From Reyranella sp. (lineage in GTDB: Bacteria; Pseudomonadota; Alphaproteobacteria; Reyranellales; Reyranellaceae), in the NCBI GenBank assembly GCA_022844015.1, contig JALHMO010000034.1, forward strand, positions 1-47,691: DNA of 47,691 bases. The letters are read 5' to 3'. The translations under genes were made by a program, and so were the position numbers. Under the pieces are notes generated by a model, which saw nothing but the letters and a program-made list of their open reading frames with translations, was not told the origin of the DNA and ran no database searches. Of the stretch, positions 7,947 to 15,509 are shown in pieces (within the stretch, counting starts at the first letter, position 1; each line of letters opens with the position of its first letter).

Positions 7947-8540
7947 ATGACCGATGCATCCGATGCCGAGCCGGGCGTGACCCTTGCCTGCCAGCCCACG
8001 CGCGACGGCGAGACGCTGGTGTTCCCCTACACGCTCACCAACAACACCGGCGGCGACATCTACGTTCTGGATGCCTTGCCCGAGTACGACGCCGCGACCG
8101 GCCAGGCGAGCGTCAACCTCAACACCGCCGTGATTGCCCGCGGCGAGGACGGCTTCGCCCATATCCTGAGGGGCATCGCCCCTGTACCGAACGACAGAGA
8201 CGTGGCGGTTCGAATCATTCCGCTGGCGACCAAGCTGCCGCAGGGCGGCACGCTGGAACGGCGTTTCACGGCCAACGAGCCGTTGCACGAGACCGGTCCC
8301 TACCATCCCGATCTGCCGCTCTCGCAATACCGCCTGCGCGACATCAAGGGCGTGATCCTGACGGCGCACTACCTCGCCGCCTCGGCCGAAGGCTTCGGCG
8401 CCGCGCCGGTCGACTATGCCCCCGGGCTGTTCCGCGTCTTCGCCAAGGACACGGTCGGCGCGACCCGCGCCGCCTCCTGCCAATTGCCCGCCCGCGGCCT
8501 CAACATCCTGGTGCGGACGGACGATTTCCCGCGCCCGTAG
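7947..8540 (+). CDS. Hypothetical protein downstream of vgrG; candidate immunity or adaptor protein
   Basis: A 197-residue protein starting 52 bp after vgrG. The ATG at 7947 is chosen because ACAGGAG lies 9 bp upstream; the longer frame from 7746 overlaps the vgrG peptidase domain. There is no signal peptide or membrane segment. It looks rich in beta-strands, with LVFPYTLTNNTGGDIYVLDALPEYD near the N-terminus and GVILTAHYLAASAEGFG in the C-terminal half. I do not recognise the family. The gene after a VgrG-borne toxin is often its immunity protein, and a protein that stays in the cytosol would suit self-protection before export, but an adaptor or unrelated role is equally open. Confidence 0.65.
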   Translation: MTDASDAEPGVTLACQPTRDGETLVFPYTLTNNTGGDIYVLDALPEYDAATGQASVNLNTAVIARGEDGFAHILRGIAPVPNDRDVAVRIIPLATKLPQGGTLERRFTANEPLHETGPYHPDLPLSQYRLRDIKGVILTAHYLAASAEGFGAAPVDYAPGLFRVFAKDTVGATRAASCQLPARGLNILVRTDDFPRP

Positions 8541-8581
8541 CGGCTGCCCATCGCCGGGAGCGCGAGCTATTCGGTTCTCCT

Positions 8582-9038
8582 CCCCAGCTTCGCTGCTACG
8601 GAGTGGACGCAACTCGAATCCTTCCCCCGCAATCGGGCGAGGTGCCCCATAGGCGTTAGAATACAAAGGGACCTCACCATGAGGAGCGGTCTGGAGGGCC
8701 GCGTCTCGATTAGGGCGAAGTAACCTTCGCCCCTTGGTCGGCAACAATGAGGGTGCTGCAACAGCGCTTTTCCAACGATCTCCTGTGGGGCCCATCCTTC
8801 GAGACGCGCCCTGCGGACGCTCCTCAGGATGAGGTTTCTTTCTGTGTAACGCCTATGGGGAGATGCCCCGTCATACGGGGCGGAGGGGGAATGCCACACC
8901 CGAGAAGCTTCTGATTCCGACGTCGGATTCTAACGAACCTTGTCTGAGGCCTTCCCCCTCCGCCCCCTTCAGGGGCATCTCCCCCGATTACGGGGGAGGG
9001 TTTCGAGTTGCGTCCACTCCGTAGCAGCGAAGCTGGGG
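8582..9038. repeat. Nested palindromic element with perfect 37-bp terminal inverted repeats
   Basis: The outer arms 8582-8618 and 9002-9038 are perfect reverse complements over 37 bp (starting CCCCAGCTTCGCTGCTACGG). A second inverted pair lies inside: CCCCATAGGCGTTA (8645-8658) against 8847-8860. Within that is a third palindrome, 8671-8835, belonging to the CCTTCGAGACGC/CTCAGGATGAGG family also found at 2773-2882 and 44937-45049. A further stem pairs GGCGGAGGGGGAA (about 8879) with TTCCCCCTCCGCC (about 8952). The whole fills the 499-bp gap between the convergent flanking genes and holds no plausible gene. The right outer arm ends one base before the stop codon of the alpha/beta hydrolase gene. 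Confidence 0.85.
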
Positions 9039-9039
9039 T

Positions 9040-10992
9040 TCACCTGCCCTTGGTCGCGCGCTCGATGATCGCCTCGGCGTCGGCGGCGAGCAGCAGGCGC
9101 TCCTCGATCAGCCACAGCGCCGCCTGGCGCACCGCATCCGCATACGCTTCCGGCGTCGGGTAGCGCTCCTCGAGCGAGGGCCGCGGATCGCCGGTGCGCT
9201 CGCGCTCGGCACGCGTCGCGGCGAGCGGCAACATGCCGCCCAGCAGCGGGCAGAGCGCGCCGGCGCCGAACCCCTCGGCGCGCGGGTTCCAGCCGGTGTA
9301 GGTGGCGCGCGGCACCTCGACCGCCGGCATGCGGACGCCGGCCACCGCCATGCCATCCGCATTGGCGAGCGGCACAAGAACGGCATAGCGGCCGAGCTCG
9401 CGCGGCAGCTCGGCTCCCGACACGCCACCGCTGTCGACCTTGGCCGCCGGCACGTGCAGGCCGCTGTAGCCGAGGCCCGGGACGACCGGCACCGCCTTGT
9501 CAGGCGCGACCAGGCTGCCGTGGGCGCGGCTCGGCGTTCGGCTGGCCGGCGGCAGCGCATCCCCGCGCACCCAGCCGTCGAGCGCCGACAGCAGTGCCCG
9601 CATCGGCGCCCCGGCATGCAGCGGATTGAGCGGCAGGGTGCAGGCCTCGCTCTTGCGCATCTCGGCGCCGGGCCGCGAGAAGTGCGGCGTGCCGCTGATC
9701 ATGTAGGCGCGCACGTCGTCCGGCAGGGCAAGGTCGCGGCCCGCCGGATCGGTCACCACCAGCGAGGCGTGCGCCAGCCAGTACTCGTTCTCGGTGTCGG
9801 TCTGCATCACCTTGGGGCAGGTCCCGCTCGCGCGGCAGCGCCGCATCAGGCCATCCTGCACGCCGCTCACCGGATCGGTCGAATCGGCATAGCTGAAGGG
9901 GAAGGCGTCGGCCGGCCAGGCGATGTCGTGCGGATAGCGCGGCGCGCGGCCAGGCTGGGCGAAGCGGCTGTTGCCGTATAGCCTTCGGCCGCCTGCGATG
10001 TGCGGCATCATGCCGTCGAACACGCGCCGGCCCGCCATATCCTCGTTGAAGCCGAGATAGAGATAGTCGCGCACATAGCGCCCGCTTTGCGACACGCCGA
10101 ACAGGTGACTGCGCCGGACCTGGCCGGCGAGCGGATTCGCCGTGCCCGTCTCGTGCCGCAGGAAGCTCGCGACATCGCGCAGCGCGGCGAAGCCCAGCCC
10201 GACCACGCCGGGATCCTTGCCAGTATAGGTGATCTCGTAGATCGCGCCGGCATCGAAGCCCGGCGGCCGCGTGATCTCGAGCCTGCCGTCCTCGAGTAGG
10301 CGCCACGACAGGCCGGCCGGCGACTGGCGCGCCGCCTCCCAACCCGCGCGCACGGTGACCTTCACGCTCCTGGCATCCGCCACCGGCCATGGCAGCGCCG
10401 TGACGGCCGGACTCTTCAGATGGTCGAAAACCACCTCGTCGCGCACCGGCCCGGTGACGCCCGCCAGCACTGGCGCGCGCAGGGCGAGCCGCCCGGGCTC
10501 GGAGGCCCCAGGCTGCGAGGCGATGTCGGCCTGCCAGCCGATCCAGGCCAGCGTGTAGCCCTCGCGGAACAGGAAGCCGTTGCCGGCAGCCTCCGAGGTC
10601 GTCGCCGGCGGCCCCTTTGCCGCGATCACCTCGGTAAAGAGATGCAGCATCAGCTCGCGGCCGCGGTTGGGCGCCTCGACCAGCACGGCGCCATTGCCGC
10701 GGGAAGGATCGGCCGGCCGAAGGATGAAGACATCGGCCACCGCCTCGACCCGGCCCTGGGCATTGCGCGGCGCCTGGTCGAGGTCGGCGATCACGGCATT
10801 GCGGCGGTCGGCCGGATCGACGGCCACGGTGGCACGCGCCGTGATGCGCTCGTAGATCCCCACCGTGCCGAAGCTCGCGCCGCCGAAGGCAGGTCCACGC
10901 TCCAGAATCTCGAATCGCGCGACCTCGGCCTGCGCCGGGGCGATCAGCGCCAGGCCGAGACCGACGAGCAGCCAGGCGGCGATGGATTTCAT
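9040..10992 (-). CDS. Secreted alpha/beta hydrolase (Abhydrolase_10-type)
   Basis: A 650-residue protein with a Sec signal peptide (MKSIAAWLLVGLGLALIAPAQA). It fits the large 'alpha/beta hydrolase domain' family of exported or periplasmic proteins: N-terminal VARFEILERGPAFGGASFGTVGIYERI, middle VEAPNRGRE, TLAWIGWQADI, and the nucleophile elbow LFGVSQSGRYVRDYL with the SQSG serine as likely nucleophile. Later DGMMPHIAGG, DTENEYWLAHASL and MISGTPHF are also family-like. Substrate unknown; esters or amides are likely. The start at 10992 has GGAGGAAG a few bases upstream; the longer start at 11025 adds a non-signal-like N-terminus. The stop lies directly against the nested palindrome. Confidence 0.85.
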   Translation of the reverse strand: MKSIAAWLLVGLGLALIAPAQAEVARFEILERGPAFGGASFGTVGIYERITARATVAVDPADRRNAVIADLDQAPRNAQGRVEAVADVFILRPADPSRGNGAVLVEAPNRGRELMLHLFTEVIAAKGPPATTSEAAGNGFLFREGYTLAWIGWQADIASQPGASEPGRLALRAPVLAGVTGPVRDEVVFDHLKSPAVTALPWPVADARSVKVTVRAGWEAARQSPAGLSWRLLEDGRLEITRPPGFDAGAIYEITYTGKDPGVVGLGFAALRDVASFLRHETGTANPLAGQVRRSHLFGVSQSGRYVRDYLYLGFNEDMAGRRVFDGMMPHIAGGRRLYGNSRFAQPGRAPRYPHDIAWPADAFPFSYADSTDPVSGVQDGLMRRCRASGTCPKVMQTDTENEYWLAHASLVVTDPAGRDLALPDDVRAYMISGTPHFSRPGAEMRKSEACTLPLNPLHAGAPMRALLSALDGWVRGDALPPASRTPSRAHGSLVAPDKAVPVVPGLGYSGLHVPAAKVDSGGVSGAELPRELGRYAVLVPLANADGMAVAGVRMPAVEVPRATYTGWNPRAEGFGAGALCPLLGGMLPLAATRAERERTGDPRPSLEERYPTPEAYADAVRQAALWLIEERLLLAADAEAIIERATKGR

Positions 10993-11169
10993 GAATGCTT
11001 CCTCCAGTCGCGCGCAGTGTGGCATCGAGGGCGGATCGCGGCCAGTTGAAGCGATTGGCCAGCGCTATCGGGCGCTCCTGGACAGTGCCGATTTGGCGCG
11101 AGCCCAATAGCCGAATGTCCCGGTCCGTGTCTGGCCTTCCGAGGCTCTCGGCGTCGGGATGCCGACGCT

Positions 11170-13083
11170 CTACGATGCGACCCAGAACGTATCGGGCTGA
11201 TAGAGCCCGAAGTAGCCGCCGGGATCCCACCCGTAGAATCCTTCCTTCGGCACGTTGCGGATCTTCGGGCCGACCACGATGGGCTGGCTGAGCCCGTTCA
11301 CGGTGCCGATCGTGAACACCTGGTCGACGTTGGTTTGCAGAATCCCATCCCAGGCCCGGCGACGGCCGGGCTCGTCGTCGGCGAGTTCCCACTGCCTCAC
11401 GCCATCGAGCAGCTGGCGTGCTTCCGGCACGTCGCACGGCTCGCCCTGCTTGCCCTTGGAAGCGACATACATGCCCCATTTGGGCCATTGCAGGCCGCCT
11501 TGCGTGGTCGGCGCGAACTCACGGGGACTGGTATCGGGGGTCGGTACCGCGGTGAACAGGCCGGCATACGCCGTCATGGTGGCCTCGCCGGAAGCGGTGC
11601 GCAGCCAGAAGTTCTCGAACGTCTGCTGCTTGACCAGCATCTTGACGCCGATCCTGCGCCAATGCTCGGCGATCAGGTTCAGCGCATCCGATTCCTCGGT
11701 CGCCTCGCTCTGGCTCTCGACCACGATGATCGCGGAGCGCCCGTCGGGCAGCAGGCGAACCCCGTTCGCGTCGCGCCTGCCGAGGCCCATCTCGTCGAGA
11801 AGCCGGTTGGCTGCCTGCGGTTGGTATTCGGCCCACCTGGTCGCGTACTCCGGCTTGAACAGCACCGAGCGCGACATGATGGTGTTGTTCGACGGCGTCG
11901 CGAGCCCGAGATAGACGACCTGGTTCAGCTCCTCGCGATCGATCGACAGCGAGAGCGCGCGGCGGAAGCGCACGTCGCGCAGCAGCTTCCGCCACTCGGC
12001 ATCGTTGGCGTTGAGGTTGGGATAGAGGGCGAACTGCGAGCCCGATCCGAACTGCCACAGGCGTACGCTGACGCCCGAGCTCCTGGCGCTATTCTGCAGG
12101 AACGCGTAGTCGCGGATCTTCAGGTAGCGTGCCTGCAGGTCGGCCTCGCCGAGCCCTGCCCTGGCCGGAATCAGGTTGGGCGCAGTGACGTCGAAGACGA
12201 CGCGATCGGCATAGGGCAGCTGCTGGCCGCTGGCGTCGATGCGGTGATAGTACGGATTGCGCTCGAAGACGTAGCGCTGCACGGGCGGCGGTGTCGTCAG
12301 CACCCACGGGTTGAGCGAAGGCATGTCGGCGCTGTTGTTGACGAACATGGCATCGAGGCGCCGGCGGAACACCTGCACCCAGTCCCGGCCCCGCTCGCCG
12401 GCACCTGCCGCACCGGCGATCGCGGCGGCATCGCTGTATCTCGGATGGAATCTCTTCAGATAGTGCGCCGGCGCGAACACGAAGAGCGGCCAGACACGGG
12501 CCTGGCTCTGGATGAAGTACGGATTGGGCCTGTCCCAGCGGTACCTGACGGTGGTTTCGTCGATGATGTCGACGCCGGGGGGCTTGCCATCGACGATGAG
12601 CTCGTCCTGCGGGCCGAAGGGCGACAGCTCGGCGTTGTTGGCGATGTCCTCCCAGAAGAACCGGAAGTCTTCCGTCGTGAAAGGATGGCCGTCCGACCAT
12701 CGGTGGCCGGCCCTCAGCCTGAAGGTGAACTCGCGCCCGTCATCGTCTTGCCAGCTCTCCAGGATGTCGGGCCTGAGCTTGAAGGCAGCGTCATGGACGA
12801 TCAGACGGGCGTAGCTGTAGATGGTCATCAGCACCGTGTCGCGGTTGCCCGTCACCAGCATGGTGAGCTGGCCGCCATGACGGCCTGGACCGTCCTCGCC
12901 CGCGAAGGTCCTGACCACGAGGGGTTGCCGGGGAATGCGCCGGGCGGCCGGTGGCAGCATGCCGGATTTCACGCGGTCGGCGAGCACCGGCGTTTCCCGC
13001 ATCGACTCGACCGGGTCGGCGCCGAGCGCGGTGCCGCACAGGGGACCGAGAAGGAGCCCGCCGAGAAAGCCCCGCCGCTTCAT
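11170..13083 (-). CDS. ABC transporter substrate-binding protein, peptide/nickel (SBP_bac_5) type
   Basis: A 637-residue periplasmic binding protein of the DppA/OppA/NikA class (cluster C). The N-terminus MKRRGFLGGLLLGPLCGTALG resembles a twin-arginine signal. Landmarks: GGQLTMLVTGNRDTVLMTIYSYARLI, the conserved LRPDILESWQ...FTFRLRAGHRWSDGHPFTTEDFRFFWEDI, LLRDVRFRRALSLSIDREELNQVVYLG, and a C-terminal PKIRNVPKEG. No permease or ATPase gene is adjacent, so it is an orphan that must share a transporter encoded elsewhere. The much longer frame to 13794 reads through the divergent hydrolase gene and is a shadow; ATG 13083 gives the signal peptide. Confidence 0.9.
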   Translation of the reverse strand: MKRRGFLGGLLLGPLCGTALGADPVESMRETPVLADRVKSGMLPPAARRIPRQPLVVRTFAGEDGPGRHGGQLTMLVTGNRDTVLMTIYSYARLIVHDAAFKLRPDILESWQDDDGREFTFRLRAGHRWSDGHPFTTEDFRFFWEDIANNAELSPFGPQDELIVDGKPPGVDIIDETTVRYRWDRPNPYFIQSQARVWPLFVFAPAHYLKRFHPRYSDAAAIAGAAGAGERGRDWVQVFRRRLDAMFVNNSADMPSLNPWVLTTPPPVQRYVFERNPYYHRIDASGQQLPYADRVVFDVTAPNLIPARAGLGEADLQARYLKIRDYAFLQNSARSSGVSVRLWQFGSGSQFALYPNLNANDAEWRKLLRDVRFRRALSLSIDREELNQVVYLGLATPSNNTIMSRSVLFKPEYATRWAEYQPQAANRLLDEMGLGRRDANGVRLLPDGRSAIIVVESQSEATEESDALNLIAEHWRRIGVKMLVKQQTFENFWLRTASGEATMTAYAGLFTAVPTPDTSPREFAPTTQGGLQWPKWGMYVASKGKQGEPCDVPEARQLLDGVRQWELADDEPGRRRAWDGILQTNVDQVFTIGTVNGLSQPIVVGPKIRNVPKEGFYGWDPGGYFGLYQPDTFWVAS

Positions 13084-13294
13084 GCGTCGCAAATCCAAGC
13101 CATGCCTACAGCTTTCAGGCTGCTTCAAGTTGGCAGTTGCCCATGCCCAATGTGCCATACCCGCCGCTTGCACCGAAACCCTTCCTCGGGAAGGGCAACC
13201 TCGATAAGGAGGTGCCGAAGGGAAGACGACACGGCGCGTCGCAGCCGACGGAGCAATGCCCTGTCGAGCTCCCGAAGGCGTTTCGAGGAAGTCC

Positions 13295-14065
13295 ATGCGA
13301 TCGTTCTTCATATCGATGCCAGCGAACGGGGAGCCCCCGACGAAGGTGCTGATCTTCCTCCATGGCTTCGGCGAAGCCTTCGATCCGCTGTCCGAGGAAC
13401 AGGCCGCGGCGCTCGCGGAGCCCGGCCGGCGGATCGAGCGGCTGGGAACAGGCAACCTCTTTCGCGAGGGCGTGCCGTCGATCCTGAGCCAGCCGGCCGT
13501 CGCCGCGTCCTCCCCGGGCCGGGCAGATCCGGAGCCGGCAGCGCCGCTTTCCCTGCCACTGTTCGATCGCTTTCTCACCATCGCTCCCCAGCAGGCGCGG
13601 CGCCTGGACATGCACGACCCGCAGCTCATCCATGGGATGCTGGACCGCTCCATCGCCATCGCGCGGACGTTCGTCACCGAGCCGCGGATCGCGATCATGG
13701 GCTTCAGCATGGGCGGTTTCGCCTCGTTTCTGCTGGCCGACCGACCCGAGGTCCGGGCGGTCGTCGCGATGGATGCGCCGCCGGCACAAGACAATTTCGA
13801 CGGCTTTGCCGCCCGGGTATCACGTCTCAGGACGCCCTTCTGGGCCTTCCACTCCGACTACGGCCCGCAATCCAGATTCTTCCCCATCGCACAGATGCAT
13901 CGTCTGATCCCGGTGCCGGAGGTGCCGTTCGGATCGGTGCCGCGAGAGCATCAGTGCAAGACGTTCATCGCGCCCCGGGGATCGGACCTCGAGGCACACT
14001 CGCACGTCTGCAACGACGTGTGCCGCTCCGACGCCGTCTACGGGTGGATGCTGCGCTACCTGTGA
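13295..14065 (+). CDS. Alpha/beta hydrolase (phospholipase/carboxylesterase-like)
   Basis: A 256-residue alpha/beta hydrolase without a signal peptide. The oxyanion-hole region is LIFLHGFGEAFD (residues 19-30) and the nucleophile elbow is IMGFSMGGFAS with Ser138. A likely acid is in WAFHSDYGP and the catalytic His in the C-terminal EAHSHVCNDVC stretch. The overall plan resembles small carboxylesterase/phospholipase-like hydrolases or the catalytic domain of polyhydroxybutyrate depolymerase-like proteins. ATG 13295 has CGAGGAAG just upstream; the upstream in-frame ATG at 13256 lacks a ribosome site. It is divergent from the binding-protein gene and convergent with the glycosyltransferase at 14082. 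Substrate unknown. Confidence 0.8.
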   Translation: MRSFFISMPANGEPPTKVLIFLHGFGEAFDPLSEEQAAALAEPGRRIERLGTGNLFREGVPSILSQPAVAASSPGRADPEPAAPLSLPLFDRFLTIAPQQARRLDMHDPQLIHGMLDRSIAIARTFVTEPRIAIMGFSMGGFASFLLADRPEVRAVVAMDAPPAQDNFDGFAARVSRLRTPFWAFHSDYGPQSRFFPIAQMHRLIPVPEVPFGSVPREHQCKTFIAPRGSDLEAHSHVCNDVCRSDAVYGWMLRYL

Positions 14066-14081
14066 GGGGGCACGGCCGCCG

Positions 14082-15188
14082 TCATGCGGCCGGAGCGGAC
14101 GTCCGAGAGACGATGATCGTCGATTCGCCGAAATTCTTGACGACCTCGCCGCAGCCGATCCTGCCGTCGTTCAGGACAAGCCGTCCCGCGTCGATGTTGG
14201 CCTGGCTTCGTCTTTTGTTCACCCAGACGCTGCCGTCTCCGCCGGTTTCCACGCGGCCGAGATCCTTGTACCGCAGTTCCCTGCTCCGTTCGGCATCGTC
14301 GTGGGGAATGCACCGTGCATAGCGCGGCTCGATGGACTGGCAGCGATATCCCTTGGCCATCAGGCGTCGAAACAGATCCATGTCGTCGTAGCCCCAGCCG
14401 ACGTGCGCCTCGTCCATCCCGCCGACATCGAGAAAGGTCTGCTTGTAGAGGGCATATCGCCCCACGCACCCCTCGTCGTAGGCCAGCATGAAGTCGTCGC
14501 CTTCCATGCGACAGCCGATCAGGAAGTTGTCGCGCTCCACCTGGTCTGCGAGGTAGGCGGCGAACCCTCGTCCCGTGTAGTTGTCTGCGTCGACCACGCA
14601 GACGATGTCTCCGCCGGAAAGCCGGATCGACATGTTGCGGGAATGAGTGGCGTGGAAGTGCGTGGGCTCGGCCGTGAAATAGTAGCTCAAGCGGCCACTG
14701 GCGATCTCCCCGGCGAGCTCCGTCCTGACCCAATCGCCGAGCCCGTCGCTGGAGTTGTAGTCGAGCAGGACGAATTCCAGGTTCGGATAGTCCCTGTTGT
14801 CGGCGATGTTGCTCGGCAGCGTCTGCCGCACATGGTGCAGGCGGTTGCGGCTCGTGGTGCACAGGGAGATCCTGGGCGACGGCCGAGACCGGACGCGGAG
14901 GCAGTGCTCCAGCCAATGCGGGCCGACCTTCACCGCGCCCCAGAACAGCCTCCGGCTTCGACTGTCCAGACCTTGCGACACGAAGCGCGCCACCTTGCTC
15001 CGCGCCGCATCGACGATGCACAGAGCCGTCTCCTCACGCTTCCACGTTCCCGAAAGACCGTATGGATCGGGCTCGACCTCGACCGATCCATCGGGCAGGC
15101 CGACGACTCGTGCAACCCAGCCTCCGCCCGCGTCGAGCAGCTCGAACTCCTGGTGCAGGTGCGTGTCGTCTTGAAGAAGAAGCATCAT
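14082..15188 (-). CDS. Glycosyltransferase, family 2 / galactosyltransferase-like
   Basis: About 368 residues. After an N-terminal region of about 115 residues of unclear function, a GT-A domain begins at RISLCTTSRNRLHHVRQTLP and contains FVLLDYNSSDGLGDWV, HATHSRNMSIRLSGGDIVCVVDADNY (VDAD is the metal-binding DxD) and the acceptor-side motif HVGWGYDDMDLFRRL. It closely parallels the glycosyltransferase half of the radical SAM fusion at 15510 (SRNMGARL, VDADNFTG, WGYEDLDLYNRL), so the two are paralogues in divergent orientation. The start is uncertain: paired ATGs at 15188 and 15185 are chosen because the upstream extension to 15320 looks non-coding. The acceptor is unknown; it may be the peptide or another decoration of this cluster. 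Confidence 0.8.
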   Translation of the reverse strand: MMLLLQDDTHLHQEFELLDAGGGWVARVVGLPDGSVEVEPDPYGLSGTWKREETALCIVDAARSKVARFVSQGLDSRSRRLFWGAVKVGPHWLEHCLRVRSRPSPRISLCTTSRNRLHHVRQTLPSNIADNRDYPNLEFVLLDYNSSDGLGDWVRTELAGEIASGRLSYYFTAEPTHFHATHSRNMSIRLSGGDIVCVVDADNYTGRGFAAYLADQVERDNFLIGCRMEGDDFMLAYDEGCVGRYALYKQTFLDVGGMDEAHVGWGYDDMDLFRRLMAKGYRCQSIEPRYARCIPHDDAERSRELRYKDLGRVETGGDGSVWVNKRRSQANIDAGRLVLNDGRIGCGEVVKNFGESTIIVSRTSAPAA

Positions 15189-15509
15189 GGCCAGAACATT
15201 CGCACAAAGGATCGACGTGGAAGGTGGAACGCTTTTCGCAGGCTTTGCCGACCTTCGGCAACCACAAGCCTGCGGGCTCGTCATGGTGAGCCGTCGACTG
15301 CTGTGACCGATCATGGCCACCGGGTTGACGCAACATCGTCCTTCAACAACAATGCAAGCGAGGGGAGTTTATTGCCCAATGCAGGGGGGAAATAGCTTGC
15401 GCCGGGCCATGCGTAACGACTGCGTCACAGGTGCGTCCCCGCTGCGCGGGCGCTGCAAGTTCTCCTTCGTACCCGAGCGGTCGCTCGCGGGAATCGGCAA
15501 AACTCGCAA
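15189..15509. other. Divergent intergenic region between two paralogous glycosyltransferase genes
   Basis: This 321-bp gap should hold promoters for both 14082-15188 (minus) and 15510 onward (plus). It includes a locally AT-richer stretch around 15330-15385, unlike the surrounding coding DNA, but I cannot place hexamers convincingly. No gene is seen; the frames crossing it are low-complexity. Confidence 0.5.

Noticed and set aside
4841..7999. Minus-strand ORF of 1052 residues opposite vgrG
   Set aside because: Antisense shadow of vgrG; Val/Gly/Arg-rich with no recognisable domain.
8671..8835. Intrinsic terminator between the unknown gene and the alpha/beta hydrolase
   Set aside because: The palindrome has no U-tract and recurs elsewhere in the window, so it is better described as a dispersed repeat, even if it may also stop transcription.
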